From: Candidatus Woesearchaeota archaeon
GTDB taxonomy: Archaea; Nanobdellota; Nanobdellia; Woesearchaeales; GW2011-AR4
Length of the DNA stretch: 19,482 nt
Reading direction: 5' to 3'
NCBI GenBank assembly: GCA_018303645.1
Contig: JAGVXR010000059.1
Location: forward strand, 1-19,482
Positions 12,803 to 19,482 of this stretch are shown piece after piece; position 1 is the first letter of the stretch, and each line of letters starts with the position of its first letter. The notes beneath the pieces were generated by a model, which did not search any database, was not told the origin of the DNA, and worked only from the letters and a program-made list of their open reading frames with translations. The position numbers were made by a program, and so were the translations under genes.

Positions 12803-15691
12803 CTAATCCTCGTCTTTTTCCTTGCCTTTTTTCTTTTTGTATACTTCTAATTTGATTTCATTGGTGCTCGACATCAGGCTGTTAGCGTCCCTAACCTGAA
12901 CCTTAATGATGGATGTTCCCTCGCCTTTTGTTTTGCACTCGAGCTTGTCGTCATTAATTTCGCACTCAGCTACATTGGCATTTTGCCCCAGCATCTCAAA
13001 ATCTATATTATTTTTGCCTTTTTTGGGCTTTACAAATTCCAATAAGTTATATTTAAACTCTTTTTTTTCAAACGGAATTTTTATATTTTTAAAGTCTGAG
13101 ATTTTTGGAGGCTCGTCTGAAGGCGGCTCTGCTGCAGCTTCTGCAATGCCCTGCGCAATCCCAAGCCCCTTTATTAAGATTCTGCATTCCTCATCAATTT
13201 CCTTGCTTAATTTGTATGAAATCTTTTTTTCTTCATCGAGCTCGTCAAAGTGCCACATTATCAATGGGTCGCCCTTTATCTCCAGGCTGCCCTCCATGGA
13301 ATCGGCAAGGTACTCCTGCAGGTCATCTATGCAGCTTTTCGGGATGAACTCGTAGAACCTGAAGTCCTCTGCTTTGAACCCCTCTCTCGGCTTTAATGTG
13401 ATTTCAACCTGCGTTATGCCGTCGCAAAAGGAGAATTTTCTGAGCATCTCAACATTCTGCTTTGTTGGGATTATCCTGCTGAATTCATTATCCGGGTTTA
13501 TAGGGCATTCCGGGCATCCAAATTCCACCATCTCCTTTATAACGTTTTTAGCGTCTTCTTCGCTAATGTCAACTGGTATGTATGTGCATTCCGGCTGCCC
13601 GCAGGCGCTTGCAACCTTTATGGACTTGCCTGCGCCTTCCGCAAAAAATGATATTCCGTCAAATTTGGGCAGGAAGCATATGTAGTGCGGATATATCATA
13701 TCAAAATTTCCGGCGTGGAAGGAGCGCTTTACCTCCCAATTCTCCACCAAGAACACATTATTGCCGCTTCCGCTCTTGAGCGTGTCCATTATTATCGGAA
13801 TGTCCCTGAATTCCTCGGGGTTTATGCCTGTGCCCGGCTCAAAGAAATATATCCTGTCTGCTTTGCACGGCACATTGATTTTTTGCAGTTCCTTTGCCCC
13901 GAACCTTGAGCCCTTGCCGATGCTTTTCAGCTCGAGCTCAAACTGCGCCATCTCTGTTTTGCATGCCCTGTCTTTTGTTATCCCAATCATCTTGTATCCC
14001 GCAATCAGTATTGCAAGGGAAATCACGCCGACAATGGCATACTTGATTACCTCGCCAACCTGGGCTTTTTTAGGCTTCATGATTTTTGCAATTTTCCCGT
14101 CCATTCTCCTCATTTTTCTGATTGCAGCTGCCAATTCATTGTCAATCGGCTCAGACCATTTTCTTTTGTGGAACTCCATAACTACCTCGTACAAAAACAT
14201 GAAGTAGCCTGCTATATAAAATATTGCCGATAAAATCAGAAACACAGCAAGCACCAGCCCTGCAATAAAATTAGGGGTTAATATGATGCCTAAAGCGCCA
14301 TGGTAAAATCCCAGCAGGCTGCTTAAAAAGTAAAATATGTACACGGCATAGAAAGTCAACCCCCCAATAATCGAGATTGCATACAGCTCTCTCCTGATTC
14401 TCGGGCTTGAGCTTAGCAGATACATTGCTAATCCGAATATTATGGACACCAAAGATACTGCAATGACTAATTTTGATTTGTCGGGAAACAGCCCGTCCAA
14501 TATGGATTTGCTCTCCAATAGGGGCACAGGCAGTATATCCACTCCTGCGATTGACTTGTCCTCTCCGGCCAAAGCGCCTTTTACAGACAGGCTCGTAATC
14601 GGCCCTATCACGTAACCCGGCAGAAGCATGTATGCTGCAACAGATGCGTAAATAAAGAACAGGAAAATCCTGCTGAAATGGAACTTCCTTTGCAGGAACA
14701 TCCCTGTCCAGACTATCATAGGCACAAGCATGAGCACAACCAATGAAACGGCATTAAGCAGGTAAGCAATAAACAAAGGTATGGCGGCATAACCCGGCAA
14801 ATTCCCGACTTCACCAAAAAACAGCTTTAAAAATGGAGAATGCTCCTGCCTCAAAAGCCCAAGGTAAAAATTCTCCTTGAAAAATATCATGGAATATGCA
14901 AAGACCCCCAGGTCAGAAAGCGCATGCATGACCAGCAAGCCTGATATGGCCAATGGAAGCGTTTTCTTGTAGTGGAAAAGGGACACAAACCTGCCGTACA
15001 GCGCAGTGCTGAAATTGCCTATCTTGAATATGAAATTGTCCGCATGGAATTTCTGGTGGTGCCTGGCTATTTTATGCACAAAAAAGACAATGCCTATTGC
15101 GATTACAGGGTCGTCAATCACGAATTCAAGCCATTCCAAAATCACGCTATAAACTAGATGATAAAATGCAAGCAAGGAAATAAATATTGACAGGAATTTC
15201 ACCCAATTATTCCTAATCTGTTTTCCGTAAACTGCATGCAAAAAGCTGGGATGGGAAATCTCTGTTTTCTTTGCAATATAAATGCTGATTATAAAAATTC
15301 CTACAATGCCGATATAAAAAGCAGTTAAATTCGTCAGTGCAGGTTTATTTAAAAATAATAAGTATAAATAATCCACAAATTTTATAACTTTAAATTTAAA
15401 TGCGTCCACTGCCGTGTAGCTTATTATGTCCTTGAAAAACAGGAAAAAATATGACGCTATTATGGCAGCGTTTGCCGGCTTCGAGGTTCTCCCGAAAAGG
15501 ATTGAGGTTATGTTCATCTTGTAGAAAAGGTAGGAAAACAGGATAAAGCTGGCTGTGTGGTCAATCCAGTCAAGATCTGCGGAAACGCTGCCAAAATAAC
15601 CTATAAGTCCGATAACCATCAGAGCCCCTACAAGAAATTCAGCTATGCCGAATTCAAGCTTTCTGAAAGCCTCTTTTGTTTTTTTAATCAC
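12803..15691 (-). CDS. Large multi-pass membrane protein with cysteine-rich, Ig-like C-terminal part
   Basis: I do not recognise the family. The 962 residues start at a GTG (15691) placed about 26 bases from an ATTTAAATA box. Roughly the first 500 residues hold about a dozen hydrophobic segments, for example near 16-33, 74-95, 124-140, 164-185, 345-365, 410-428 and 438-460. A charged, basic cytoplasmic-looking stretch follows (about 505-545), then another membrane segment near 546-570. The last about 390 residues are soluble, contain many cysteines, often paired (CGQPEC, CPEC), and finish with a beta-rich segment containing KVQVRDANSL that resembles an Ig-like or cadherin-like surface domain, then a Lys/Asp tail. 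Probably an envelope protein with a large exposed part, upstream of the HIT pair in one operon. Confidence 0.75.
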   Translation of the reverse strand: MIKKTKEAFRKLEFGIAEFLVGALMVIGLIGYFGSVSADLDWIDHTASFILFSYLFYKMNITSILFGRTSKPANAAIIASYFFLFFKDIISYTAVDAFKFKVIKFVDYLYLLFLNKPALTNLTAFYIGIVGIFIISIYIAKKTEISHPSFLHAVYGKQIRNNWVKFLSIFISLLAFYHLVYSVILEWLEFVIDDPVIAIGIVFFVHKIARHHQKFHADNFIFKIGNFSTALYGRFVSLFHYKKTLPLAISGLLVMHALSDLGVFAYSMIFFKENFYLGLLRQEHSPFLKLFFGEVGNLPGYAAIPLFIAYLLNAVSLVVLMLVPMIVWTGMFLQRKFHFSRIFLFFIYASVAAYMLLPGYVIGPITSLSVKGALAGEDKSIAGVDILPVPLLESKSILDGLFPDKSKLVIAVSLVSIIFGLAMYLLSSSPRIRRELYAISIIGGLTFYAVYIFYFLSSLLGFYHGALGIILTPNFIAGLVLAVFLILSAIFYIAGYFMFLYEVVMEFHKRKWSEPIDNELAAAIRKMRRMDGKIAKIMKPKKAQVGEVIKYAIVGVISLAILIAGYKMIGITKDRACKTEMAQFELELKSIGKGSRFGAKELQKINVPCKADRIYFFEPGTGINPEEFRDIPIIMDTLKSGSGNNVFLVENWEVKRSFHAGNFDMIYPHYICFLPKFDGISFFAEGAGKSIKVASACGQPECTYIPVDISEEDAKNVIKEMVEFGCPECPINPDNEFSRIIPTKQNVEMLRKFSFCDGITQVEITLKPREGFKAEDFRFYEFIPKSCIDDLQEYLADSMEGSLEIKGDPLIMWHFDELDEEKKISYKLSKEIDEECRILIKGLGIAQGIAEAAAEPPSDEPPKISDFKNIKIPFEKKEFKYNLLEFVKPKKGKNNIDFEMLGQNANVAECEINDDKLECKTKGEGTSIIKVQVRDANSLMSSTNEIKLEVYKKKKGKEKDED

Positions 15692-15699
15692 TGCACAAC

Positions 15700-15749
15700 T
15701 TATTGGGCAAGTTTTATTTAAATGTTGCTAATACCCAATAAATATAAAA
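15700..15749. promoter_or_regulatory. Divergent promoter region with 8-bp inverted repeat
   Basis: This region serves the membrane-protein operon on the minus strand (ATTTAAATA-like box, 15713-15722) and the NFACT-R operon on the + strand (AAATATAAAA, 15740-15749, about 28 bases before the ATG at 15773). TTATTGGG (15700-15707) and CCCAATAA (15734-15741) form an inverted repeat with a 26-base spacer. It touches the + strand box and lies between the minus-strand box and its start codon. A shared regulator is possible but unproven. Confidence 0.45.
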
Positions 15750-15772
15750 ACATCTGAAGATAGCCTCCTGAA

Positions 15773-16558
15773 ATGGCAAGGCTTGTTTTGGACCTGACAA
15801 AAAGCATTGACGGGAACGCTGCTGTTTACTTTGAAAAGGCAAAGAAGGCAAAGAAAAAGACAGAAGGCGCTGAGAAAGCATTAAATGAAAGCCTGAAGAA
15901 GTTGCATGAATTAGAATTAAAAAAAGGAAAAATAACGCTTGAAAAGTCAAAGCAGGAAAAGCTCAAGGGAAGAAAGCAGGAATGGCATGAAAAGTTCAGG
16001 TGGTTCATCAGCTCAGAGGGATTCCTTGTCATTGGCGGCCGGGATGCAACATCAAACGAGATTGTAATCAAAAAGCACACGGAGCCGAATGACTTGGTGT
16101 TCCACACCGACATGGCAGGCTCGCCTTTTTTTGTAGTGAAAAGCCAAGGCAAAGCCATTGGAGAAAAAACAAAAGAGGAAACAGCAGATGCGACATGCAC
16201 ATTCAGCAGGGCTTGGAAGCTCGGATTGCAGACAAGCGATGTTTTTTATGTGAATCCCGAGCAAGTCAGTAAAAAAACAAAAGCTGGAGAGTACATGGGC
16301 AAAGGCGCCTTCATGATTTACGGCAAGGCAAATTACATAGGCAATAAGGTTAATTTGGCTGTTGGAATTAACGCGAATAGCCAAATCATGGCAGGGCCCG
16401 TTGATGCAATAAAAACGCATTGCGGAAAATATGTTGTTTTGATTCAGGGAAATGAGAAAGCAAGCGCAGTTGCAAAATACATCAGGCATAAAATCGGCGG
16501 CACAATTGACGAGATAATAAGAGCTTTGCCGAGTGGTGGGTTTAGAGTAAATAAATAA
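15773..16558 (+). CDS. Stand-alone NFACT-R (DUF814) protein, Rqc2/Tae2-related
   Basis: The 261 residues begin with VLDLTKSIDGNAAVYFEKAKK, which corresponds to the region just before the coiled coil in NFACT proteins. A charged coiled-coil stretch (about 20-75) follows, then the NFACT-R domain: WFISSEGFLVIGGRD (77-91), NDLVFHTDMAGSPFF and a long C-terminal part. Full-length archaeal Rqc2/Tae2 proteins carry an NFACT-N domain and HhH segment ahead of this and bind stalled 60S/50S-peptidyl-tRNA complexes. Both are absent here, and the start lies at leaderless distance from a TATA box, so it is a genuine short form and not a truncation by sequence error. It probably contacts ribosomes or tRNA. 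No peptide tailing is expected without NFACT-N. It is first in an operon. Confidence 0.85.
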   Translation: MARLVLDLTKSIDGNAAVYFEKAKKAKKKTEGAEKALNESLKKLHELELKKGKITLEKSKQEKLKGRKQEWHEKFRWFISSEGFLVIGGRDATSNEIVIKKHTEPNDLVFHTDMAGSPFFVVKSQGKAIGEKTKEETADATCTFSRAWKLGLQTSDVFYVNPEQVSKKTKAGEYMGKGAFMIYGKANYIGNKVNLAVGINANSQIMAGPVDAIKTHCGKYVVLIQGNEKASAVAKYIRHKIGGTIDEIIRALPSGGFRVNK

Positions 16559-16560
16559 AA

Positions 16561-17064
16561 ATGTACGAAAAAATTGTTATGAAGAAAGCGAAAATAAAAG
16601 ACTTGAAAAAAGTTTATGGGATTATTTTGGAATGTGCTAAATGGTTGAAGTCAAAAGGAATAAAACAATGGGACCCGCCATACCCAAGAGAACGTTTCAA
16701 GCAGGATATCAATGATGGAAAATTATATTATTTTACCAGTGACAATAAAATAATTGGAACTGCAACATTATCGACAAAAAAGCTATTTTATTATCCTAAG
16801 AATTTTTGGAAATCTAGCAGTAAGGTATGGTATTTAACAAAATTTGCTGTTCCAAGAAAACTGGAAAATTTAAAGATTGGGAAAAAAATATTGAAGAAAA
16901 TTGATGAGGAAGCTAAAAAAAGAAAAATCAAAAAAATAAGAATAGATATTCCAGAGTATAATAAAAAATTAAAATTATATTACAGTCTTTCTGGTTTTGT
17001 TCCAGTTAGGAAAAGTATCTTTAATAAATATATTTTCATATTAATGGAAAAAATAATAAAATAA
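16561..17064 (+). CDS. GNAT-family acetyltransferase
   Basis: This 167-residue protein has the GNAT layout: an N-terminal KAKIKDLKKVYGII, then WLKSKGIKQWDPP (28-40), a strand NKIIGTATL (62-70), and the acetyl-CoA segment around WYLTKFAVPRK-ENLKIGKKIL (90-111), ending in a helix and LYYSLSGF. The pyrophosphate-binding Q/RxxGxG pattern is degenerate here (NLKIGK). The substrate cannot be told from sequence: a small molecule or a protein N-terminus are both possible. It follows the NFACT-R stop by two bases and precedes the next gene by four, so it is in the operon. Codons are strikingly A/T-rich compared with both neighbours, which suggests later acquisition. Confidence 0.82.
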   Translation: MYEKIVMKKAKIKDLKKVYGIILECAKWLKSKGIKQWDPPYPRERFKQDINDGKLYYFTSDNKIIGTATLSTKKLFYYPKNFWKSSSKVWYLTKFAVPRKLENLKIGKKILKKIDEEAKKRKIKKIRIDIPEYNKKLKLYYSLSGFVPVRKSIFNKYIFILMEKIIK

Positions 17065-17068
17065 AAAA

Positions 17069-17884
17069 ATGTTCATCAAAATCCAATCCGACATTCCAAA
17101 ATTCAAATGCAATGCATGCGGAAGCTGCTGCAGCCATATAAGAGGAATTGTCCCGAAAGAAGACGGGGAATTCATAAGGCAGCATGCATTCGGCAAATTG
17201 CCTGTTGTGCAGCTTGTTCCTGTTGAGCGGATGACTTTTCCGCTGTGGGACTGGGAAGCTAAACGATTTGCTGAATGGCAGGATGAAGTAAATGTTGATG
17301 CAGGAATAAAGCCCTTAAGGGCAATACTTGACTTGAATTCAAACAAAGCAATTATTTTGACTTATTTTATGGATTCCGAAACTGATGCGTGCCCGTTTTT
17401 AATGGATGGCAAGTGCTCAATCTACCACACAAAAAGGGCATATGTCTGCAGATTGTTTCCTTTCAACAGAAGCCCATTCACTAATCAAGATGGAATAAAA
17501 TTAAAAGAAAACTTATTTGGAGAATGTGGCGCGATGGAGCATATACTGCCGCAAGTTCCAAATGATTTTGAAAGAATGATAAAATTTTTAAATGAGGCTT
17601 TTCCTGATGGCTCTTTCCTCAATGCAGTGCAAAACGACATTGTTGTTGAATGGGCAAACAAAACAATTATTGACTTAATGAAGGAAAAAATTATAAAGCC
17701 CGTTATGAATCAGCCGTATAACTTTTTGTTGAGAAGAATTGGAAATGCAGATAAAATTGACTTCACGGATTTTTTGGCTGAATCCGGATATTTAATTGAA
17801 AACAAAATTCAGGAATTAATAAAAAGGTTTGACGGCAACACAGATGCTGCGGAAAAAATAAGCCAGTTTGCAAAAAGCTCATAA
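17069..17884 (+). CDS. YkgJ-type cysteine-cluster protein
   Basis: This 271-residue protein has the YkgJ/CxxCxxCC signature: C14-x2-C17-x2-C20-C21 near the start, then CPFLMDGKCSIYHTKRAYVCRLFPF, which adds three more cysteines in the usual spacing. Such clusters bind zinc or an iron-sulfur centre, and the biochemical role of the family is not settled. The C-terminal about 120 residues carry no motif I recognise. It overlaps the following nnrE by one base (TAATG) and lies four bases after the acetyltransferase, so it belongs to the same transcript. Confidence 0.85.
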   Translation: MFIKIQSDIPKFKCNACGSCCSHIRGIVPKEDGEFIRQHAFGKLPVVQLVPVERMTFPLWDWEAKRFAEWQDEVNVDAGIKPLRAILDLNSNKAIILTYFMDSETDACPFLMDGKCSIYHTKRAYVCRLFPFNRSPFTNQDGIKLKENLFGECGAMEHILPQVPNDFERMIKFLNEAFPDGSFLNAVQNDIVVEWANKTIIDLMKEKIIKPVMNQPYNFLLRRIGNADKIDFTDFLAESGYLIENKIQELIKRFDGNTDAAEKISQFAKSS

Positions 17885-18477
17885 TGATTTTATCACAGGA
17901 TATGCGAATTTTAGAGGCAAAAAGCAACATCCCGAGGCTTAGCCTTATGGAAAATGCCGGAAAGGCTGTCTATCGGGAGATAAGGCAAAGATTTGAGTTA
18001 AAATACAAAAAAATTCTTGTTGTATGCTACCACGGCAACAATGGAGGGGACGGCTTTGTTGCTGCGCGCTATTTGTGCGACGAGGCTGAAACTGACATTC
18101 TTTTTATAGGCGACGAAGGCAAGATGAAAAAGGAAGCACTGATTAATTTTAAGAAGATTGAACACAATGAAAAAATACAATTTATTGTTGACGAAGGAGT
18201 TGATTTCAACACTTACGACATTATAGTTGATGCAATACTCGGCATCGGAATTCAGGGAATGTTAAACGGGGAAATATCAGCTGTAATCTATGATATAAAT
18301 AATTCAAAAGCATACAAGGTTGCAGTTGACATCCCGACAGGATTGAATCCAGATACAGGCGAGGTTTTTGACAAGATGGTTAATGCGGACTTGATTGTCA
18401 CATTTCACGACATGAAAAAAGGGCTTGAAAAGCTGCAGGACAAGGTTGTTGTTGCTGATATAGGATTGCCTAAATAG
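17884..18477 (+). CDS. nnrE: NAD(P)H-hydrate epimerase (YjeF N-terminal domain)
   Basis: This enzyme converts the R form of hydrated NADH or NADPH, a damage product, into the S form that the dehydratase repairs. The 197 residues show LMENAGKAV (21-29), GNNGGDGFVAARYL (51-64), DAILGIGIQG (about 117-126) and VDIPTGLNPDTG, the standard YjeF_N set. Its length fits the separate N-terminal form. In bacteria and many archaea the epimerase and dehydratase are fused. Here they are two genes, and an unrelated gene lies between. It is last in the operon that starts with the NFACT-R gene. Confidence 0.93.
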   Translation: MILSQDMRILEAKSNIPRLSLMENAGKAVYREIRQRFELKYKKILVVCYHGNNGGDGFVAARYLCDEAETDILFIGDEGKMKKEALINFKKIEHNEKIQFIVDEGVDFNTYDIIVDAILGIGIQGMLNGEISAVIYDINNSKAYKVAVDIPTGLNPDTGEVFDKMVNADLIVTFHDMKKGLEKLQDKVVVADIGLPK

Positions 18478-18490
18478 TGTTGAAGAGGCA

Positions 18491-18509
18491 TAAATTTAAA
18501 AATATAATC
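18491..18509 (+). promoter_or_regulatory. TATA promoter of the Ulp1-like protease gene
   Basis: An AT-only stretch containing AAATTTAAAAATATAAT is centred about 27 bases before the ATG at 18527, the leaderless spacing seen elsewhere here. It lies in the 49-base gap after nnrE, so the protease gene can be expressed separately from the operon. Confidence 0.5.
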
Positions 18510-18526
18510 TTCAATTTTAAAATGCG

Positions 18527-19321
18527 ATGGTAGATAACCTCGAATCAAGATTAAAACTCCTAAACCCTAATGAAAGGAATATACTTCTGGTATTTTTTTC
18601 TAGGCGGCAAATTAGTATATTGCTAAAATATTATGAGAAACTACTTAAATATTATTTTTATGGCGAGCTAATTAGTAATAAAAGAACCAAGACTAGTTTT
18701 TTGGAAGAATGGAAATTATTTAAATCTGATTTCGGAATAAGTGATGACGAGCTCAACGTTTTAGGTTATCCTAAATCTTATTTTTTAAGATTTGAACCAC
18801 AAAATGTTATTGATTTAGCAGCATTGCCACCCATTGAGTTTTGTAAACTTTGTAGAACTGAAGAAAGCTTGAACGAAACACAGTGGTTTAATAATGTGGA
18901 GTTACAGCATATACTCAACAAATTAGGATTGGAATTTATAATTATAAATGTTGGCGGGAATCACTTCAATTTAGTTGTTAGATTTGATAAGATACATAAT
19001 GGATTATACGCTTATGACCCATTTGGCGGTATAAAATCCATACCATTACAATCTGTTAGGGCATATACTTTTGCAATTTCCAATAAAATTGAACAAAAAT
19101 TCTATAAAATAGATCGCCCTTCTAGGATAATAATGACTAAAACGCCTGATGGTAAGACAGCAGTGGTTAAAAAGTACAGTACAGATATATGGGACTATCT
19201 TAGAGATAGCTATTATCGTATACAAGATTTTTACTCCAAACGTCTACAATTTGATAGTTGGAATTGCGGACCTTTGTGTATATATGCTGGAATAAACTCT
19301 GGACAAGTTGAGTGGAGATAA
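18527..19321 (+). CDS. Ulp1/SENP-like (clan CE, C48-type) cysteine protease
   Basis: This 264-residue protein has an N-terminal helical part (about 1-110, possibly for targeting or binding) followed by a protease-like region. QWFNNVELQHIL (119-130) matches the W-x-N-x(2)-I/L entry of Ulp1 proteases. GGNHFNLVVR supplies His146, LYAYDPFGG supplies Asp164, and LQFDSWNCGPLCIYAG supplies Gln241 and Cys247. In yeast Ulp1 the set is His514, Asp531, Gln574 and Cys580. The His-Asp distance is 18 here versus 17, and Gln-Cys is 6 in both, with about 34 extra residues between Asp and Gln. No signal peptide is seen. Codons are A/T-rich unlike nnrE. Other clan CE members (adenain-, YopJ-like) remain possible. 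Confidence 0.72.
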   Translation: MVDNLESRLKLLNPNERNILLVFFSRRQISILLKYYEKLLKYYFYGELISNKRTKTSFLEEWKLFKSDFGISDDELNVLGYPKSYFLRFEPQNVIDLAALPPIEFCKLCRTEESLNETQWFNNVELQHILNKLGLEFIIINVGGNHFNLVVRFDKIHNGLYAYDPFGGIKSIPLQSVRAYTFAISNKIEQKFYKIDRPSRIIMTKTPDGKTAVVKKYSTDIWDYLRDSYYRIQDFYSKRLQFDSWNCGPLCIYAGINSGQVEWR

Positions 19322-19351
19322 TTAGTTTTAACGAATTATATTGAATGTCAA

Positions 19352-19482
19352 ATGCGCTTCATCACAAAATCCCAAATAAAATTGCCAAAAAGAGGAAGCG
19401 GAAGCCATAAAGGAGACAACGGGCTGGTGCTTGCTGTGGGCGGCTCTGAAGACTTTGTTGGAGCAATCACGCTTGCTGGCTT
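19352..19482 (+). CDS. nnrD: NAD(P)H-hydrate dehydratase, N-terminal part (cut by window end)
   Basis: Only the first 43 codons are in the window, reading from ATG at 19352 with no stop. They contain LPKRGSGSHKGDNGLVLAVG and then GGSEDFVGAITLAG. The HKGxxGxVLVVGGSxxYxGA pattern is typical of the ATP/ADP-dependent (S)-NAD(P)HX dehydratase of the ribokinase-like fold, where it binds the nucleotide. It is the natural partner of nnrE, 874 bases upstream. The gap of 30 bases after the protease gene shows no clear TATA box, so it may depend on the protease transcript. Confidence 0.9.
   Translation, partial: MRFITKSQIKLPKRGSGSHKGDNGLVLAVGGSEDFVGAITLAG

Overview
The window comes from an archaeon, probably a DPANN-type lineage of the Woesearchaeota/Pacearchaeota kind. 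Seen directly: split RNA polymerase genes (rpoH, rpoB2, rpoB1, rpoA2, rpoA1) linked to rpl30e, an archaeal-type two-KH nusA, rps12 and rps7; TATA boxes about 26-34 bases upstream of many start codons, as expected for leaderless transcripts; and a tRNA gene with a bulge-helix-bulge intron. The DPANN placement is inference from the small split genes and the mix of neighbours, not from a search.

Layout. Bases 1-565 hold no credible protein gene but are rich in perfect hairpins: a GC-rich folded segment (1-99), a TATA promoter (about 151-160) and a 375-base segment that folds extensively (181-556). I read these as unidentified structured RNAs. An intron-containing tRNA-Lys(UUU) follows (566-672), then the transcription/translation block 717-10397 on the + strand. 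Two things are odd there: rpoA2 precedes rpoA1, the reverse of the usual archaeal order, and the gaps before rpoB1 and rpoA2 carry two copies of a 27-base hairpin element placed just upstream of each promoter. rps7 ends one base from a convergent minus-strand pair: a winged-helix regulator overlapping a nucleotidyltransferase, resembling an AbiEi/AbiEii (type IV) toxin-antitoxin, with palindromes around its TATA box.

Next on the minus strand is a 962-residue multi-pass membrane protein with a cysteine-rich, Ig-like C-terminal part, followed by two tandem HIT-family proteins. Both HIT proteins have lost the middle, catalytic histidine. Divergent from these, on the + strand, are a stand-alone NFACT-R protein, an AT-rich GNAT acetyltransferase, a YkgJ-type cysteine-cluster protein and nnrE (NAD(P)H-hydrate epimerase). 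An AT-rich gene then encodes what looks like a Ulp1/SENP-type (clan CE, C48-like) cysteine protease, and finally the start of nnrD (NAD(P)H-hydrate dehydratase), cut by the window end.

How the genes work together: the left half makes core RNA polymerase plus ribosomal and antitermination partners. The right half mixes ribosome rescue-related, nucleotide-binding, cofactor-repair and apparently acquired genes. The observation most worth following is the Ulp1-like protease, with an apparently complete His-Asp-Gln-Cys set, sitting between the two halves of the NAD(P)HX repair pair. Next come the inverted rpoA order, the repeated hairpin element, the unidentified structured RNA and the catalytically dead HIT pair.
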